Shown here piece by piece: positions 23,995-32,057 of a stretch of DNA of 48,848 nucleotides (its first letter is position 1; every line of letters starts with the position of its first letter). The notes under the pieces are model-generated. The model did not search any database. It was not told the DNA's origin and worked only from the letters and a program-made list of their open reading frames with translations. Both the position numbers and the translations under genes were made by a program. The DNA is from an uncultured Desulfovibrio sp. (lineage in GTDB: Bacteria > Desulfobacterota > Desulfovibrionia > Desulfovibrionales > Desulfovibrionaceae): positions 1 to 48,848 of the forward strand of contig NZ_CAJUBO010000021.1 of assembly GCF_910584445.1 (NCBI RefSeq). Reading direction: 5' to 3'.

Positions 23995-26109
23995 TTAGGC
24001 GTTCTTCATTTCCTGGATGAGGCTGTTCAGCTTGTTGGCCTGGTTGGCAAGGTCGGCCACTGCCTGATTGGCGCCGGCCATGGCCTCGGCGGTCAGGCGG
24101 GACATGTCGTTGACCTCGATGATGGAGCGGTTGATCTCTTCGCTGGCGGCGGACTGTTCCTCGCTGGCGGCGGCAATGGCCTGCACCTGGTCGGACGTGG
24201 CTTCCACCGTGGCGACGATCTCTTCCAGCGCCGTGCCGGACTGATTGGCGAGCGAGGTGGCTTCGCTGATGCGCTGCACCGCGTTGTCCACGGCGCCCAT
24301 GCTCTTGTCCGTGCTCTCCTGGATGGCGCGGATGGCATTGCTGACATCCTGCGTGGAGGCCATGGTCTTTTCCGCGAGCTTGCGGACTTCATCGGCCACC
24401 ACGGCGAACCCGCGGCCGGCCTCACCCGCGCGGGCCGCTTCAATGGCCGCATTGAGCGCGAGCAGGTTGGTCTGGTCGGCGATGTCCGAAATGACGCCCA
24501 TGATGCGGCTGATGTCCTGGGCGCGCTCGTTGAGCTGGACCATGTCTTCCTTGAGCTGGAGCGAGACTTCGTGCACTTCGCCGATGCTCTGGACGACCTG
24601 CTGGACCACATGCTCGCCGGCCTCGGCCTTGGCCTTGGTATCCGTGGAGGCGCTGGAGGCGGACCCGGCGTTGCGGGCCACTTCCTGCACGGTGGCGTTC
24701 ATCTCGTTCATGGCCGTGGCGGCTTCCTGGAGACGCTGGGCGGATTCGGAGGCGCCGTGGTCGGACTGCTCGATCTGGGCGGACAGTTCCGTGGACGCGG
24801 AGGAGATGATCTCCACCATGCCCTCGAGCTGGCCGGCGGCGGCGAGCATGCCTTCACGCTTGGCGCTCTCGGCCTTGCGGGCGGCCTCTTCGGCGCGGGC
24901 CATGGCGGCCTTGGCCTCTTCGGTGGCCTTGGCGGCCTGCTCGGACTTGGCATTGGCCTCGGCGATGTTCTGCTTGAGCGCGGCCACCATGGAGCGCAGG
25001 GCGTCGGCGAGCTTGCCGGTCTCGTCCGTGGTGTGGACATCAAGCTCATTGTCCATCTGGCCGGCGGCCACATCCTGGGCGAAGACCTGGGTGGTGGCGA
25101 GCGGCTTGACGATCATGCGCGTGATGGTGATGGACACGATGACGCCGAGCACAAGCACGATGATGAGCATGATGGTGACCACCGTGGTGGAGGCCGAAAG
25201 GCTGCTGGCCGCGTCCGTGACCACCTGATTGGTGTTCTTGGTGGTCAGCTCCACCATGGCGGTGGCGTTGGCGAACATGGTGCGGAACTGCGCGTAGCGC
25301 GTCTTGCCCGCCTCGGCGAGGTCGCGCTGCACGGTGGCAAGTTCGTCGGCCTCGCGCGAGAACTCGTTGTATTCCTTCATGGTCTCGGCAAAGAGGTCGC
25401 GGCACTCCTGGCGCAGCAGATTGCCGGCAATGGCCTGGGACTTCTTGCTGATGCCGGGCAGGCGCTGCTGGATCTCCGCGAACAGGGCCACGTCGCTGTT
25501 GCGCTCGGCCGCGAGCAGTTCCCTGAACACGGTGCTCGCATCGGTGTACATGGTGGCCGCATCGACGATATTCTGCGAATACTGGGTGGCCGCGCTCGAG
25601 TTGCCGGACTGGATGAAGCCGCGCTGGGTCTCGCCCATGGTCTTGATGAGCACGGCGATCTTGGCGAGCGCCTCGTTGCCGCTGCTCATCATCTTGACCA
25701 CCAGCGCCTCGGCGCGCTCGTTGAGGGCCTGGTTCTTGCGGATCAGATCCTCGTAGATGACGATGTTCTTTTCCGCCCTCTCAAGAGCCTTGGTCGTGTT
25801 CTCGAAATGGATAACGCTGTTGATCTGCTTGAGCGCGGCCAGCTTTTCCTTGTACAGCTTGAGGTAGTCAAAGGTCTGCTTGATGTTGGCTTCGTCGCTG
25901 TTTTCAAAATAGGCGCGCGCGTAATAGGCCGCGTTGAGCAGATCGTTCTGGAGATCCATCCAGTTGATGAGCCGGGGCATGCGGTCGTTGGCGATAGTTT
26001 CCGAAACCTCGGTGCCCTCGCTCATGCCGCGGATGGCAACAAAACCCAGGACCATCGTCAAAAAGATTACGGCACAAAATCCCCCGCCGATTTTCTTGCC
26101 TATACTCAT
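23995..26109 (-). CDS. Methyl-accepting chemotaxis protein
   Basis: A 704-residue transmembrane chemoreceptor. A first membrane helix (residues about 8-27) and a second (about 300-325) bracket a helical periplasmic sensor domain of about 270 residues. A HAMP region (IVKPLATTQVFAQDVAAGQMD) follows, then a long coiled coil rich in Ala/Glu/Lys, and the conserved signalling tip DIADQTNLLALNAAIEAARAGEAGRGFAVVADEVRKLAEK. It controls CheA in response to a ligand that cannot be named. It has no CheR/CheB-docking pentapeptide; the end is IQEMKNA. GGGAGG precedes the ATG. Confidence 0.95.
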   Translation of the reverse strand: MSIGKKIGGGFCAVIFLTMVLGFVAIRGMSEGTEVSETIANDRMPRLINWMDLQNDLLNAAYYARAYFENSDEANIKQTFDYLKLYKEKLAALKQINSVIHFENTTKALERAEKNIVIYEDLIRKNQALNERAEALVVKMMSSGNEALAKIAVLIKTMGETQRGFIQSGNSSAATQYSQNIVDAATMYTDASTVFRELLAAERNSDVALFAEIQQRLPGISKKSQAIAGNLLRQECRDLFAETMKEYNEFSREADELATVQRDLAEAGKTRYAQFRTMFANATAMVELTTKNTNQVVTDAASSLSASTTVVTIMLIIVLVLGVIVSITITRMIVKPLATTQVFAQDVAAGQMDNELDVHTTDETGKLADALRSMVAALKQNIAEANAKSEQAAKATEEAKAAMARAEEAARKAESAKREGMLAAAGQLEGMVEIISSASTELSAQIEQSDHGASESAQRLQEAATAMNEMNATVQEVARNAGSASSASTDTKAKAEAGEHVVQQVVQSIGEVHEVSLQLKEDMVQLNERAQDISRIMGVISDIADQTNLLALNAAIEAARAGEAGRGFAVVADEVRKLAEKTMASTQDVSNAIRAIQESTDKSMGAVDNAVQRISEATSLANQSGTALEEIVATVEATSDQVQAIAAASEEQSAASEEINRSIIEVNDMSRLTAEAMAGANQAVADLANQANKLNSLIQEMKNA

Positions 26110-26246
26110 TACCAGCCTCCCATGCCTTCATTTCCTGCCGCCCCGGCAATCGGGCAGCGTTCCTGCCAGTTCCCGCGCGGCGCTGCCGGGTCTGCCCCGG
26201 CAGACCTGCCATAAGAACACCGCCCGCCGGGCTTCCATTGCCTGCT

Positions 26247-26273
26247 CTATCGGCCATGGCGCGCAAAAGATTA
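26247..26273 (-). promoter_or_regulatory. Candidate sigma-28 (FliA) promoter of the chemoreceptor gene
   Basis: On the minus strand TAATCTTT (26273-26266), 11 bp and GCCGATAG (26254-26247) match the flagellar sigma consensus TAAAGTTT-N11-GCCGATAA in 6 of 8 and 7 of 8 positions with the right spacing. It lies about 140 bp upstream of the MCP start. Confidence 0.65.
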
Positions 26274-26301
26274 GGCTTGCGCTCCATGACCGGCCCATAC
26301 G

Positions 26302-27273
26302 CTACAAAAATCTGTCGTCCCGTTCCAGATGGCCGCGCACATAATCTTCCACGCCCGCCTCCAGCGGCGTGAAACGCAGCGGGCAGCCCGCGCGGGCCAG
26401 CCAGCCCATGTCCGCCCGGGTATAGGCCTGATACCTGCCCCGCAGGGTGACGGGCATATCCACATAGTCGATGACCGGCTCGCGCCCCAGGGCCACGAAC
26501 ACGGCCCGCACAAGATCGTTGAAGCTGCGCGCCTCGCCCGTGCCCGCGTTGCGGATGCCGTTGACGTGCGGATGCTCCAGCAGCCACGCCAGAAGCCGGA
26601 CGCAGTCCTTCACATAGACGAAATCGCGCTTCTGTTCGCCGTCGGGCACCGCCGGGTCCTCCGAACGGAAGAGTGCCATGCGCCCGCTCTCGCGGATGCG
26701 GCCGTGGGTCTTGAAAACGACGCTCGCCATGTCGCCCTTGTGGTACTCGTTGGGCCCGTACACATTGAAAAACTTCAGGCTCGCCACCGCGTCTTCCAGA
26801 CGCTCGCGCTGGAGCCAGAGGTCGAGGAGCTGCTTGGAATAGCCATACATGTTCAGGGGCCGCAGGCGCGGAACAAGGGCCGGATCGTCGCTGAAGCCCA
26901 GCGAACCGTCGCCGTAGGTGGCGGCGGAACTGGCGTTGATGACGCGCGCCCCCTTGTCGAGCGCATATCGGCAGACATCGCGGCTGTAATGGAAATTGTT
27001 TTCCATCAGAAAGTCCGCGTTCGTCTCGGTGGTGGAGGAGCAGGCCCCGAGGTGGATCAGGCCGTCCAGCTTCCAGGGCAGGGCGTCACGGCGCACAAGG
27101 TCGAGAAAAACCTCCTTGTGCAGGTAGTCCGCATACCTGCGCTTGACGAGATTGCGCCACTTGGGGCTGCTGCCGAGATCGTCCACCACGACGATGTCGT
27201 CAAGGCCCTGTCCGTTCAGCTGCCAGAGGAGCGCGCTCCCCAGGAAACCGGCGCCGCCGGTGATCACATACAT
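26302..27273 (-). CDS. hldD: ADP-L-glycero-D-manno-heptose 6-epimerase
   Basis: A 323-residue short-chain dehydrogenase-fold epimerase making the heptose donor for LPS inner core. The NAD(P) loop TGGAGFLGS lies at residues 5-13, followed by HLGACSSTTE, the SSAATYG serine motif, the YGYSK Tyr-Lys pair, and the HldD-specific FNVYGPNEYHKGDMASVV. Length matches the family. It implies LPS with a heptose core and so a Gram-negative envelope. It is upstream of the MCP gene on the same strand, but the MCP has its own promoter. Confidence 0.93.
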   Translation of the reverse strand: MYVITGGAGFLGSALLWQLNGQGLDDIVVVDDLGSSPKWRNLVKRRYADYLHKEVFLDLVRRDALPWKLDGLIHLGACSSTTETNADFLMENNFHYSRDVCRYALDKGARVINASSAATYGDGSLGFSDDPALVPRLRPLNMYGYSKQLLDLWLQRERLEDAVASLKFFNVYGPNEYHKGDMASVVFKTHGRIRESGRMALFRSEDPAVPDGEQKRDFVYVKDCVRLLAWLLEHPHVNGIRNAGTGEARSFNDLVRAVFVALGREPVIDYVDMPVTLRGRYQAYTRADMGWLARAGCPLRFTPLEAGVEDYVRGHLERDDRFL

Positions 27274-27527
27274 GCCGCCTCCACGCCGAAGGATGCCCGG
27301 CGCTGATGCCCGCGCGGACTCCGGCAGAAAAGGGAACTCGGCTCCCGGATACTGCTCCGGGAGATGCTAGCGCAAAGCTCCGGCGCCCTCAAGCCCCATA
27401 CGGGTCCGCGCTGGACAGCGACGACGATTTGCCGCATAGTCGGAGCATGGCGCGGGGCGCCATGCCAAAGCCCCGCGCCCATCCGGGCCGCGCCGTCCCG
27501 GACGCGGTCCAAGACAAGGAGACTTCC

Positions 27528-28046
27528 ATGCTTCGCACGCATATATCCCACGCCACGCCGCCCGCGCGGGAGCGGCTCCGCGCGCCCGCAGCCCTGCTCA
27601 GGATGGCCGTTCCCGGCATCCTGGCAGGTTTTCTGTTTTTCTTCCCCTCCGGAGTGGTCCTGGCCGCTCCCGGCGCCCACATGCCGGACCACCGGGCCGC
27701 CGCGCCCGGCCATGCGCCGCGCCACGCCACGGCGGACGACCGCTTCGCCGCCATGGACAAGGACGGCGACGGCCGGGTGGTGCTGGAGGAATTCCGCACC
27801 GCCAACCCCGGCATGTCCGAACGCGCCTTCGTCGTCATCGACAGCAACGGAGACGGCGGCATCGAGCGCGCCGAGTGGGCCACCTTCCTCCAGGGGCATG
27901 CGGCGGGCATGCGGCCCGGGGGCATGGAGGGCGGCATGAACGCCCCCGAGCACGCCCCGCGCATGAACAATATGCCCGGCGATCCCATGATCCCGCCGCC
28001 GGACAGCGCGGACCTGCCCCTCATGCGCCCGCCCAGTGGCGACTGA
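27528..28046 (+). CDS. Exported EF-hand calcium-binding protein
   Basis: A 172-residue protein. A signal-type hydrophobic segment (about residues 24-46, ending VVLAAPGA) is followed by a His/Pro/Ala-rich linker and two EF-hand loops: DKDGDGRVVLEEF and DSNGDGGIERAEW, both with the expected acidic ligands. The C-terminal 50 residues are Met/Pro/Gly-rich, with HAPRMNNMPGD. It should bind calcium in the periplasm or be membrane-tethered; its role is unknown. AAGGAGA precedes ATG 27528. Its end overlaps the longest possible ygiQ frame by 11 bp. Confidence 0.8.
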   Translation: MLRTHISHATPPARERLRAPAALLRMAVPGILAGFLFFFPSGVVLAAPGAHMPDHRAAAPGHAPRHATADDRFAAMDKDGDGRVVLEEFRTANPGMSERAFVVIDSNGDGGIERAEWATFLQGHAAGMRPGGMEGGMNAPEHAPRMNNMPGDPMIPPPDSADLPLMRPPSGD

Positions 28047-30111
28047 GCGCCGTCCGCTCCCCGACCTTCCTTTCCCGCCGCCCCCGGACACGCCACCCGG
28101 GGACGCGCGGGAAGCTGAGGAACGGGAGCGCGCGCCTTTCCGCCGGGAGCCTCCCGCGTCCGCCGGGAACCGCCGCACCGCGCATCGCGGCGGCCGCACG
28201 CATGCAGCCGGAGTGCCGGGAAGCCTCGCCCAGCCGGACTTTCTGCCCATGAGCGCCGCCGAGCTGGACGCGCTGGGCTGGAACGGCCTTGACGTCCTGC
28301 TCGTCAGCGGCGATGCCTATGTGGACCACCCCGCCTTTGGCTGCGCCCTGCTCGGCCGCTGGCTCGTGAGCCGGGGCTTTCGCACGGGCCTCGTGTGCCA
28401 GCCACGCCGGGACGTTCCCGACGACCTGCTCGTCATGGGCCGGCCCCGGCTGTTCGCGGGCATCAGCGCGGGCGCGCTGGATTCCATGCTCGCCCACTAC
28501 ACGGCCTTTCGCAAAAAACGCCATGACGACGCCTATACGCCGGGAGGCCGCGCGGGCAGGCGCCCCAACCGCGCCTGTCTGGTGTACGCCAATCTCGCCC
28601 GCCGCGCCTTTCCCGGCCTGCCGCTCGTCCTGGGCGGCATCGAGTCCTCCCTGCGCCGGGCCACCCATTACGATTTCTGGACCGACGCCCTGCGCCGCCC
28701 CCTGCTGATGGACGCCAAGGCCGATCTGCTCGTCTGGGGCATGGGCGAACGCGCCATCCTGGCCTGCGCGCAGCGGCTGGAGCGCGCCGCCGCGCAAAAC
28801 GCCGATGCCCGCGCCGTGGAAGGCGCCGCCCTGAAGGGCATCCCCGGCACGGCATGGTGCGAACGCATGGACGCGGACGGAAAACCGGACCCCGACGACG
28901 CCGCCCTGCGGGAAACTCTGGCGCGGGGTCCACTCCTGCGTTTTCCCTCCCATGCGGACATCTGCGCGGACGCCGACCAGCTGCTCCGGCTGGCCCTGCT
29001 CATGGAGCGCCATGTCCACCAGGGCGACGCCTGGGCCTTCCAGCCCGTGGACGCCCGCTGCATGGTCTTTGCGCCGCCGGCCGCGCCGCTCGCCACGGAA
29101 GAGATGGACGAACTCCACGGCCTGCCCTTCCGGCGGGCGGCCCATCCGTCCTACAGCGAACCCATCCCGGCGGCGGAGATGCTTGCCACGAGCATCACGA
29201 GCCACCGGGGCTGCGGCGGCGGCTGCGCCTTCTGCTCCATCGCCCTGCATCAGGGGCGGCGCGTCAGCTCGCGTTCGCAGGGGTCCATCCTGGCGGAGGC
29301 CGCCGCCCTGGCGCGCGCCCATGCGGGCAGGACGACGCGGCGCGGCGGGAGCGGCCTCGCCATTTCCGACGTGGGCGGTCCCACCGCCAACATGTGGCAG
29401 GCGCACTGCGCGCTGGAGGCGGCCCCGGGCCGGCCGCCCTGCCGCCGCACGAGCTGCTGCTTCCCGTCGCCGTGCCCCTCCTTCATCACGCCGCAACGCC
29501 GCCATGTGGGCCTGTTGCGCGCCGTGGCCGCCCTGCCCGGCATCTCGCGGGTGCGCGTGGCGAGCGGCGTGCGCCCCGACCTCGCCCTGCGGGAGCCTGC
29601 GGCCCTGGCGGCCTATGCCGCCGAGTTCACCGGCGGCCAGCTCAAAGTGGCGCCCGAACACTGCCAGCCCGCGGTGCTCGAGCGCATGCGCAAACCGGGC
29701 ATGGCGGCGCTGGACGCCTTTCTTGAGGTCTTTGCCCGCGCCAGCCGTGAGGCCGGGCGCGAGCAGTATGTGATCCCCTACCTCATGAGCGGCTACCCCG
29801 GCTGCACGGACGACGACATGCGCGCCCTCGCTGCCTGGCTGGAACGCAGGGGCTGGAACCCGCGCCAGACGCAATGCTTCATCCCCACGCCCGGAACGGT
29901 GGCTACGGCCATGTTCTACTGCGGCAAGGACGAGTCCGGGGAACCGATCGCCGTCGCCCGGAGCGATGCGGCCCGTCTGCGGCAGCACGGCATCCTCATG
30001 GGCCGCACCGGCACCCGGAAGGCGAAACGGGGCGCGCCCGGGCGCGCCCCGGGACCCGCGCCGTCCCCGCCCCGCAACCGGCGCCCGCCGCGCCGTCAGG
30101 AAAGGAACTGA
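28036..30111 (+). CDS. ygiQ: YgiQ family radical SAM protein
   Basis: A large radical SAM protein of the YgiQ/UPF0313 family, function unproven. The N-terminal domain contains FLPMS...LDVLLVSGDAYVDHPAFG, diagnostic for YgiQ, then HYTAFRKKRHDDAYTPGG and GGIESSLRRATHYDFW. The radical SAM cluster CGGGCAFC gives Cys393, Cys397 and Cys400 (counted from the GTG at 28036), followed by SDVGGPTANM, APEHC and PTPGT. The C-terminus is a basic Pro/Arg tail. The start is uncertain: GTG 28036 lies inside the EF-hand gene; GTG 28213 or ATG 28249 are alternatives, but the latter would begin inside the conserved FLPM segment. Confidence 0.9.
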   Translation: MATERRPLPDLPFPPPPDTPPGDAREAEERERAPFRREPPASAGNRRTAHRGGRTHAAGVPGSLAQPDFLPMSAAELDALGWNGLDVLLVSGDAYVDHPAFGCALLGRWLVSRGFRTGLVCQPRRDVPDDLLVMGRPRLFAGISAGALDSMLAHYTAFRKKRHDDAYTPGGRAGRRPNRACLVYANLARRAFPGLPLVLGGIESSLRRATHYDFWTDALRRPLLMDAKADLLVWGMGERAILACAQRLERAAAQNADARAVEGAALKGIPGTAWCERMDADGKPDPDDAALRETLARGPLLRFPSHADICADADQLLRLALLMERHVHQGDAWAFQPVDARCMVFAPPAAPLATEEMDELHGLPFRRAAHPSYSEPIPAAEMLATSITSHRGCGGGCAFCSIALHQGRRVSSRSQGSILAEAAALARAHAGRTTRRGGSGLAISDVGGPTANMWQAHCALEAAPGRPPCRRTSCCFPSPCPSFITPQRRHVGLLRAVAALPGISRVRVASGVRPDLALREPAALAAYAAEFTGGQLKVAPEHCQPAVLERMRKPGMAALDAFLEVFARASREAGREQYVIPYLMSGYPGCTDDDMRALAAWLERRGWNPRQTQCFIPTPGTVATAMFYCGKDESGEPIAVARSDAARLRQHGILMGRTGTRKAKRGAPGRAPGPAPSPPRNRRPPRRQERN

Positions 30112-30113
30112 CC

Positions 30114-30383
30114 ATGTCCCGTCCCCGCCCCGCATCCGCCGCCCGGCCCGGCGGCCTTTCCGAAGCCGCGGAAGCGCGCCTGGCGCATCTGGAAGAGACC
30201 GCCTTTTTTCAGGAGGAACGGCTCCGGGAGCTGGATGCCGCGCTCACGGCGCAACAGGCCCAGATGGACGCCATGGAACGGCAGCTGGCGGACCTGCGCG
30301 CCCTGGCGCGCGCCTTGCGGGACAAGCTCGCCGACGCGCCGGAAGCCACGCTGCCGCCGCACTTCATGCCCGAACGCTATTAG
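30114..30383 (+). CDS. slyX: SlyX family protein
   Basis: An 89-residue coiled-coil protein. After a Pro/Ala-rich start, EARLAHLEETAFFQEERLRELDAALTAQQAQMDAMERQL follows the SlyX heptad pattern, and it ends LPPHFMPERY, close to the family's PPPHY end. SlyX function is unknown. AGGAAAGGAA precedes ATG 30114, two bases after the ygiQ stop, so the two are co-transcribed. Confidence 0.85.
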   Translation: MSRPRPASAARPGGLSEAAEARLAHLEETAFFQEERLRELDAALTAQQAQMDAMERQLADLRALARALRDKLADAPEATLPPHFMPERY

Positions 30384-30413
30384 CGCCGGACCTCATCAAA
30401 AAATCTGTCCCTC

Positions 30414-30451
30414 TGCATAGTTTTTAGACAGATGCACAGTTTTTTTACAGG
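30414..30451. repeat. Two 19-bp direct repeats upstream of the oxalate operon
   Basis: TGCATAGTTTTTAGACAGA (30414-30432) is followed directly by TGCACAGTTTTTTTACAGG (30433-30451); 15 of 19 bases agree. The block lies about 100-135 bp upstream of the predicted sigma-54 -24 element, a usual place for activator-binding sites. The surrounding 30384-30618 stretch is AT-rich and has no gene. Confidence 0.55.
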
Positions 30452-30548
30452 CTTGTGATCAGAATTTTTTCAAGATCCCCTCTCTGGGCCGCCTCCGTTT
30501 TTGCGCCATCCGGGCGCCTTCCGCCCCTGACGCGCCGTTTCCCCGCGT

Positions 30549-30564
30549 TGGCAAGCTTTATGCT
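30549..30564 (+). promoter_or_regulatory. Candidate sigma-54 promoter of the oxalate operon
   Basis: TGGCAAGCTTTATGCT has the invariant GG and GC ten bases apart and matches TGGCA at -24 and TGC at -12. The frc ATG is 55 bp downstream. A sigma-54 promoter needs an enhancer-binding activator; the 19-bp repeats upstream are candidate sites. Confidence 0.5.
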
Positions 30565-30618
30565 TCAGCCGGTGCAGCCTCACCTTCCTGTACAACTCTT
30601 TTTTGAGAGGGAAAATAT

Positions 30619-31920
30619 ATGAACACCGCCCCCTTGCAAGGCATCAGAATCGTCGATTTCACCGCTGTCCAGTCCGGCCCGTCCTGCACCCAGCTTCTGG
30701 GATGGCTCGGCGCCGAGGTCATCAAGATCGAACGGCCCGGCCACGGCGACGCCACCCGCAAGGAACTCCAGTTCGACCCCGATTGCCCGAGCTATTATTT
30801 CCTGCAACTGAATTCCGGCAAAAAGTCGCTCAGCCTGGACGCGGCCACGCCCGACGGCAAGGAGATCCTCACCCGCCTCATCAAGGGCTGCGACATCTTT
30901 GTGGAAAATCTGCACCCCGGCGCCATGGACAAGCTGGGCTTTTCCTGGGATGTGGTCCACAAGCTCAACCCCAGATGCATCTACGGCTCGCTCAAGGGCT
31001 TTCCGCCCACCTCGAAATACGCCCACCTCAAGGCCTACGAGCCTGTGGCCCAGGTGACGGCGGGCGCGGCCTCCACCACCGGCTGGTGGGAAGGCCCGGA
31101 CAATATCCCCACCCAGAGCGGCGCGGCCCTGGGCGACTCCAATACCGGCATGCACCTCGCCATTGGCCTCCTGGCCGCGCTTGTGCAGCGGCAGCACACG
31201 GGCGAAGGCTGCTTCGTCTACCAGTCCATGCACAACGCCTGCCTCAACCTCTGCCGCATCAAGACGCGCGACCAGCTCACCCTTGACCGCATCGGCTATC
31301 TGAGCCAGTTCCCGCAGTATCCCAACCAGAAGTTCGGCGACTGCGTGCCGCGCTCCGGCAACCAGGAAGGCTCCGGCGTGCTCGGCTGGACGTACAAGTG
31401 CAAGAACTTCGCTACCGACCCCAACGATTGCGTCTATATCATCATCCAGCGCGACGCCAAGAGCTTCGAGAAGTTCTGCGAGGGCATGGGCTTCCAGGAC
31501 TGGCTCACCAACCCCGACTTCAACACCGCGGATGCGCGCGACAGGAACAAGCAGGCCATCTACAAGCGCATCGGCGAATGGACCGCCACGCGCGACAAGT
31601 ACGAGATCACCGAGCATCTCGCCAAGTTCGCGGTGCCTGTTGGTCCGGTGCTCTCCACCAAGGAGATCATGGACGACGAATCCCTCTATGACGGCAATAC
31701 CCTGGTCAAGATCGACCAGCCCGGCTACGGCGGCAAGGTCGGCACCTTTGTGACCGTGGGCGTGCCCTTCACCCTGAGCAACTTCCAGCCCACGTACGGG
31801 CCGTGCCCGACCCTGGGCGGCAATAACGCGGAAGTGCTGGAAAGCCTCGGCTTCACCGCGGCGGACGTGGCGAAGTTCGCCGCCAACGGCACCACCGAGC
31901 CGCTGCCCAAAAAGGCGTAG
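30619..31920 (+). CDS. frc: Formyl-CoA:oxalate CoA-transferase
   Basis: A 433-residue class III CoA-transferase moving CoA from formyl-CoA to oxalate. It begins with LQGIRIVDFTAVQSGPSCTQ and LGAEVIKIERPGHGD, and has the catalytic Asp173 in AALGDSNTGMHL, as in characterised Frc. PRSGNQEGSGVLGW corresponds to the glycine loop that opens and closes over the active site. The start follows GAGAGGG. It is first in frc-oxc-AEC, the gene set also seen as yfdW-yfdU-yfdV in Escherichia coli, which supports the oxalate role over other CoA-transferases. Confidence 0.92.
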   Translation: MNTAPLQGIRIVDFTAVQSGPSCTQLLGWLGAEVIKIERPGHGDATRKELQFDPDCPSYYFLQLNSGKKSLSLDAATPDGKEILTRLIKGCDIFVENLHPGAMDKLGFSWDVVHKLNPRCIYGSLKGFPPTSKYAHLKAYEPVAQVTAGAASTTGWWEGPDNIPTQSGAALGDSNTGMHLAIGLLAALVQRQHTGEGCFVYQSMHNACLNLCRIKTRDQLTLDRIGYLSQFPQYPNQKFGDCVPRSGNQEGSGVLGWTYKCKNFATDPNDCVYIIIQRDAKSFEKFCEGMGFQDWLTNPDFNTADARDRNKQAIYKRIGEWTATRDKYEITEHLAKFAVPVGPVLSTKEIMDDESLYDGNTLVKIDQPGYGGKVGTFVTVGVPFTLSNFQPTYGPCPTLGGNNAEVLESLGFTAADVAKFAANGTTEPLPKKA

Positions 31921-32057
31921 GCCGGCATATTCCGGGAGGGCGCGGTTCCCGCCCCTCCCGGGCATCCCCGGCGGGGCGGCGCCCGGCCCCGCCTCCCGCG
32001 AACCGCCCGCCGGGCGTTGCAGCACCATATGAAGCATCTCACCAACAGGGGCAGATC

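Noticed and set aside
30384..30548. CRP/HcpR-type site suggested by TTGTGATC near 30453
   Set aside because: Only one half-site is present with no matching TCACAA arm.
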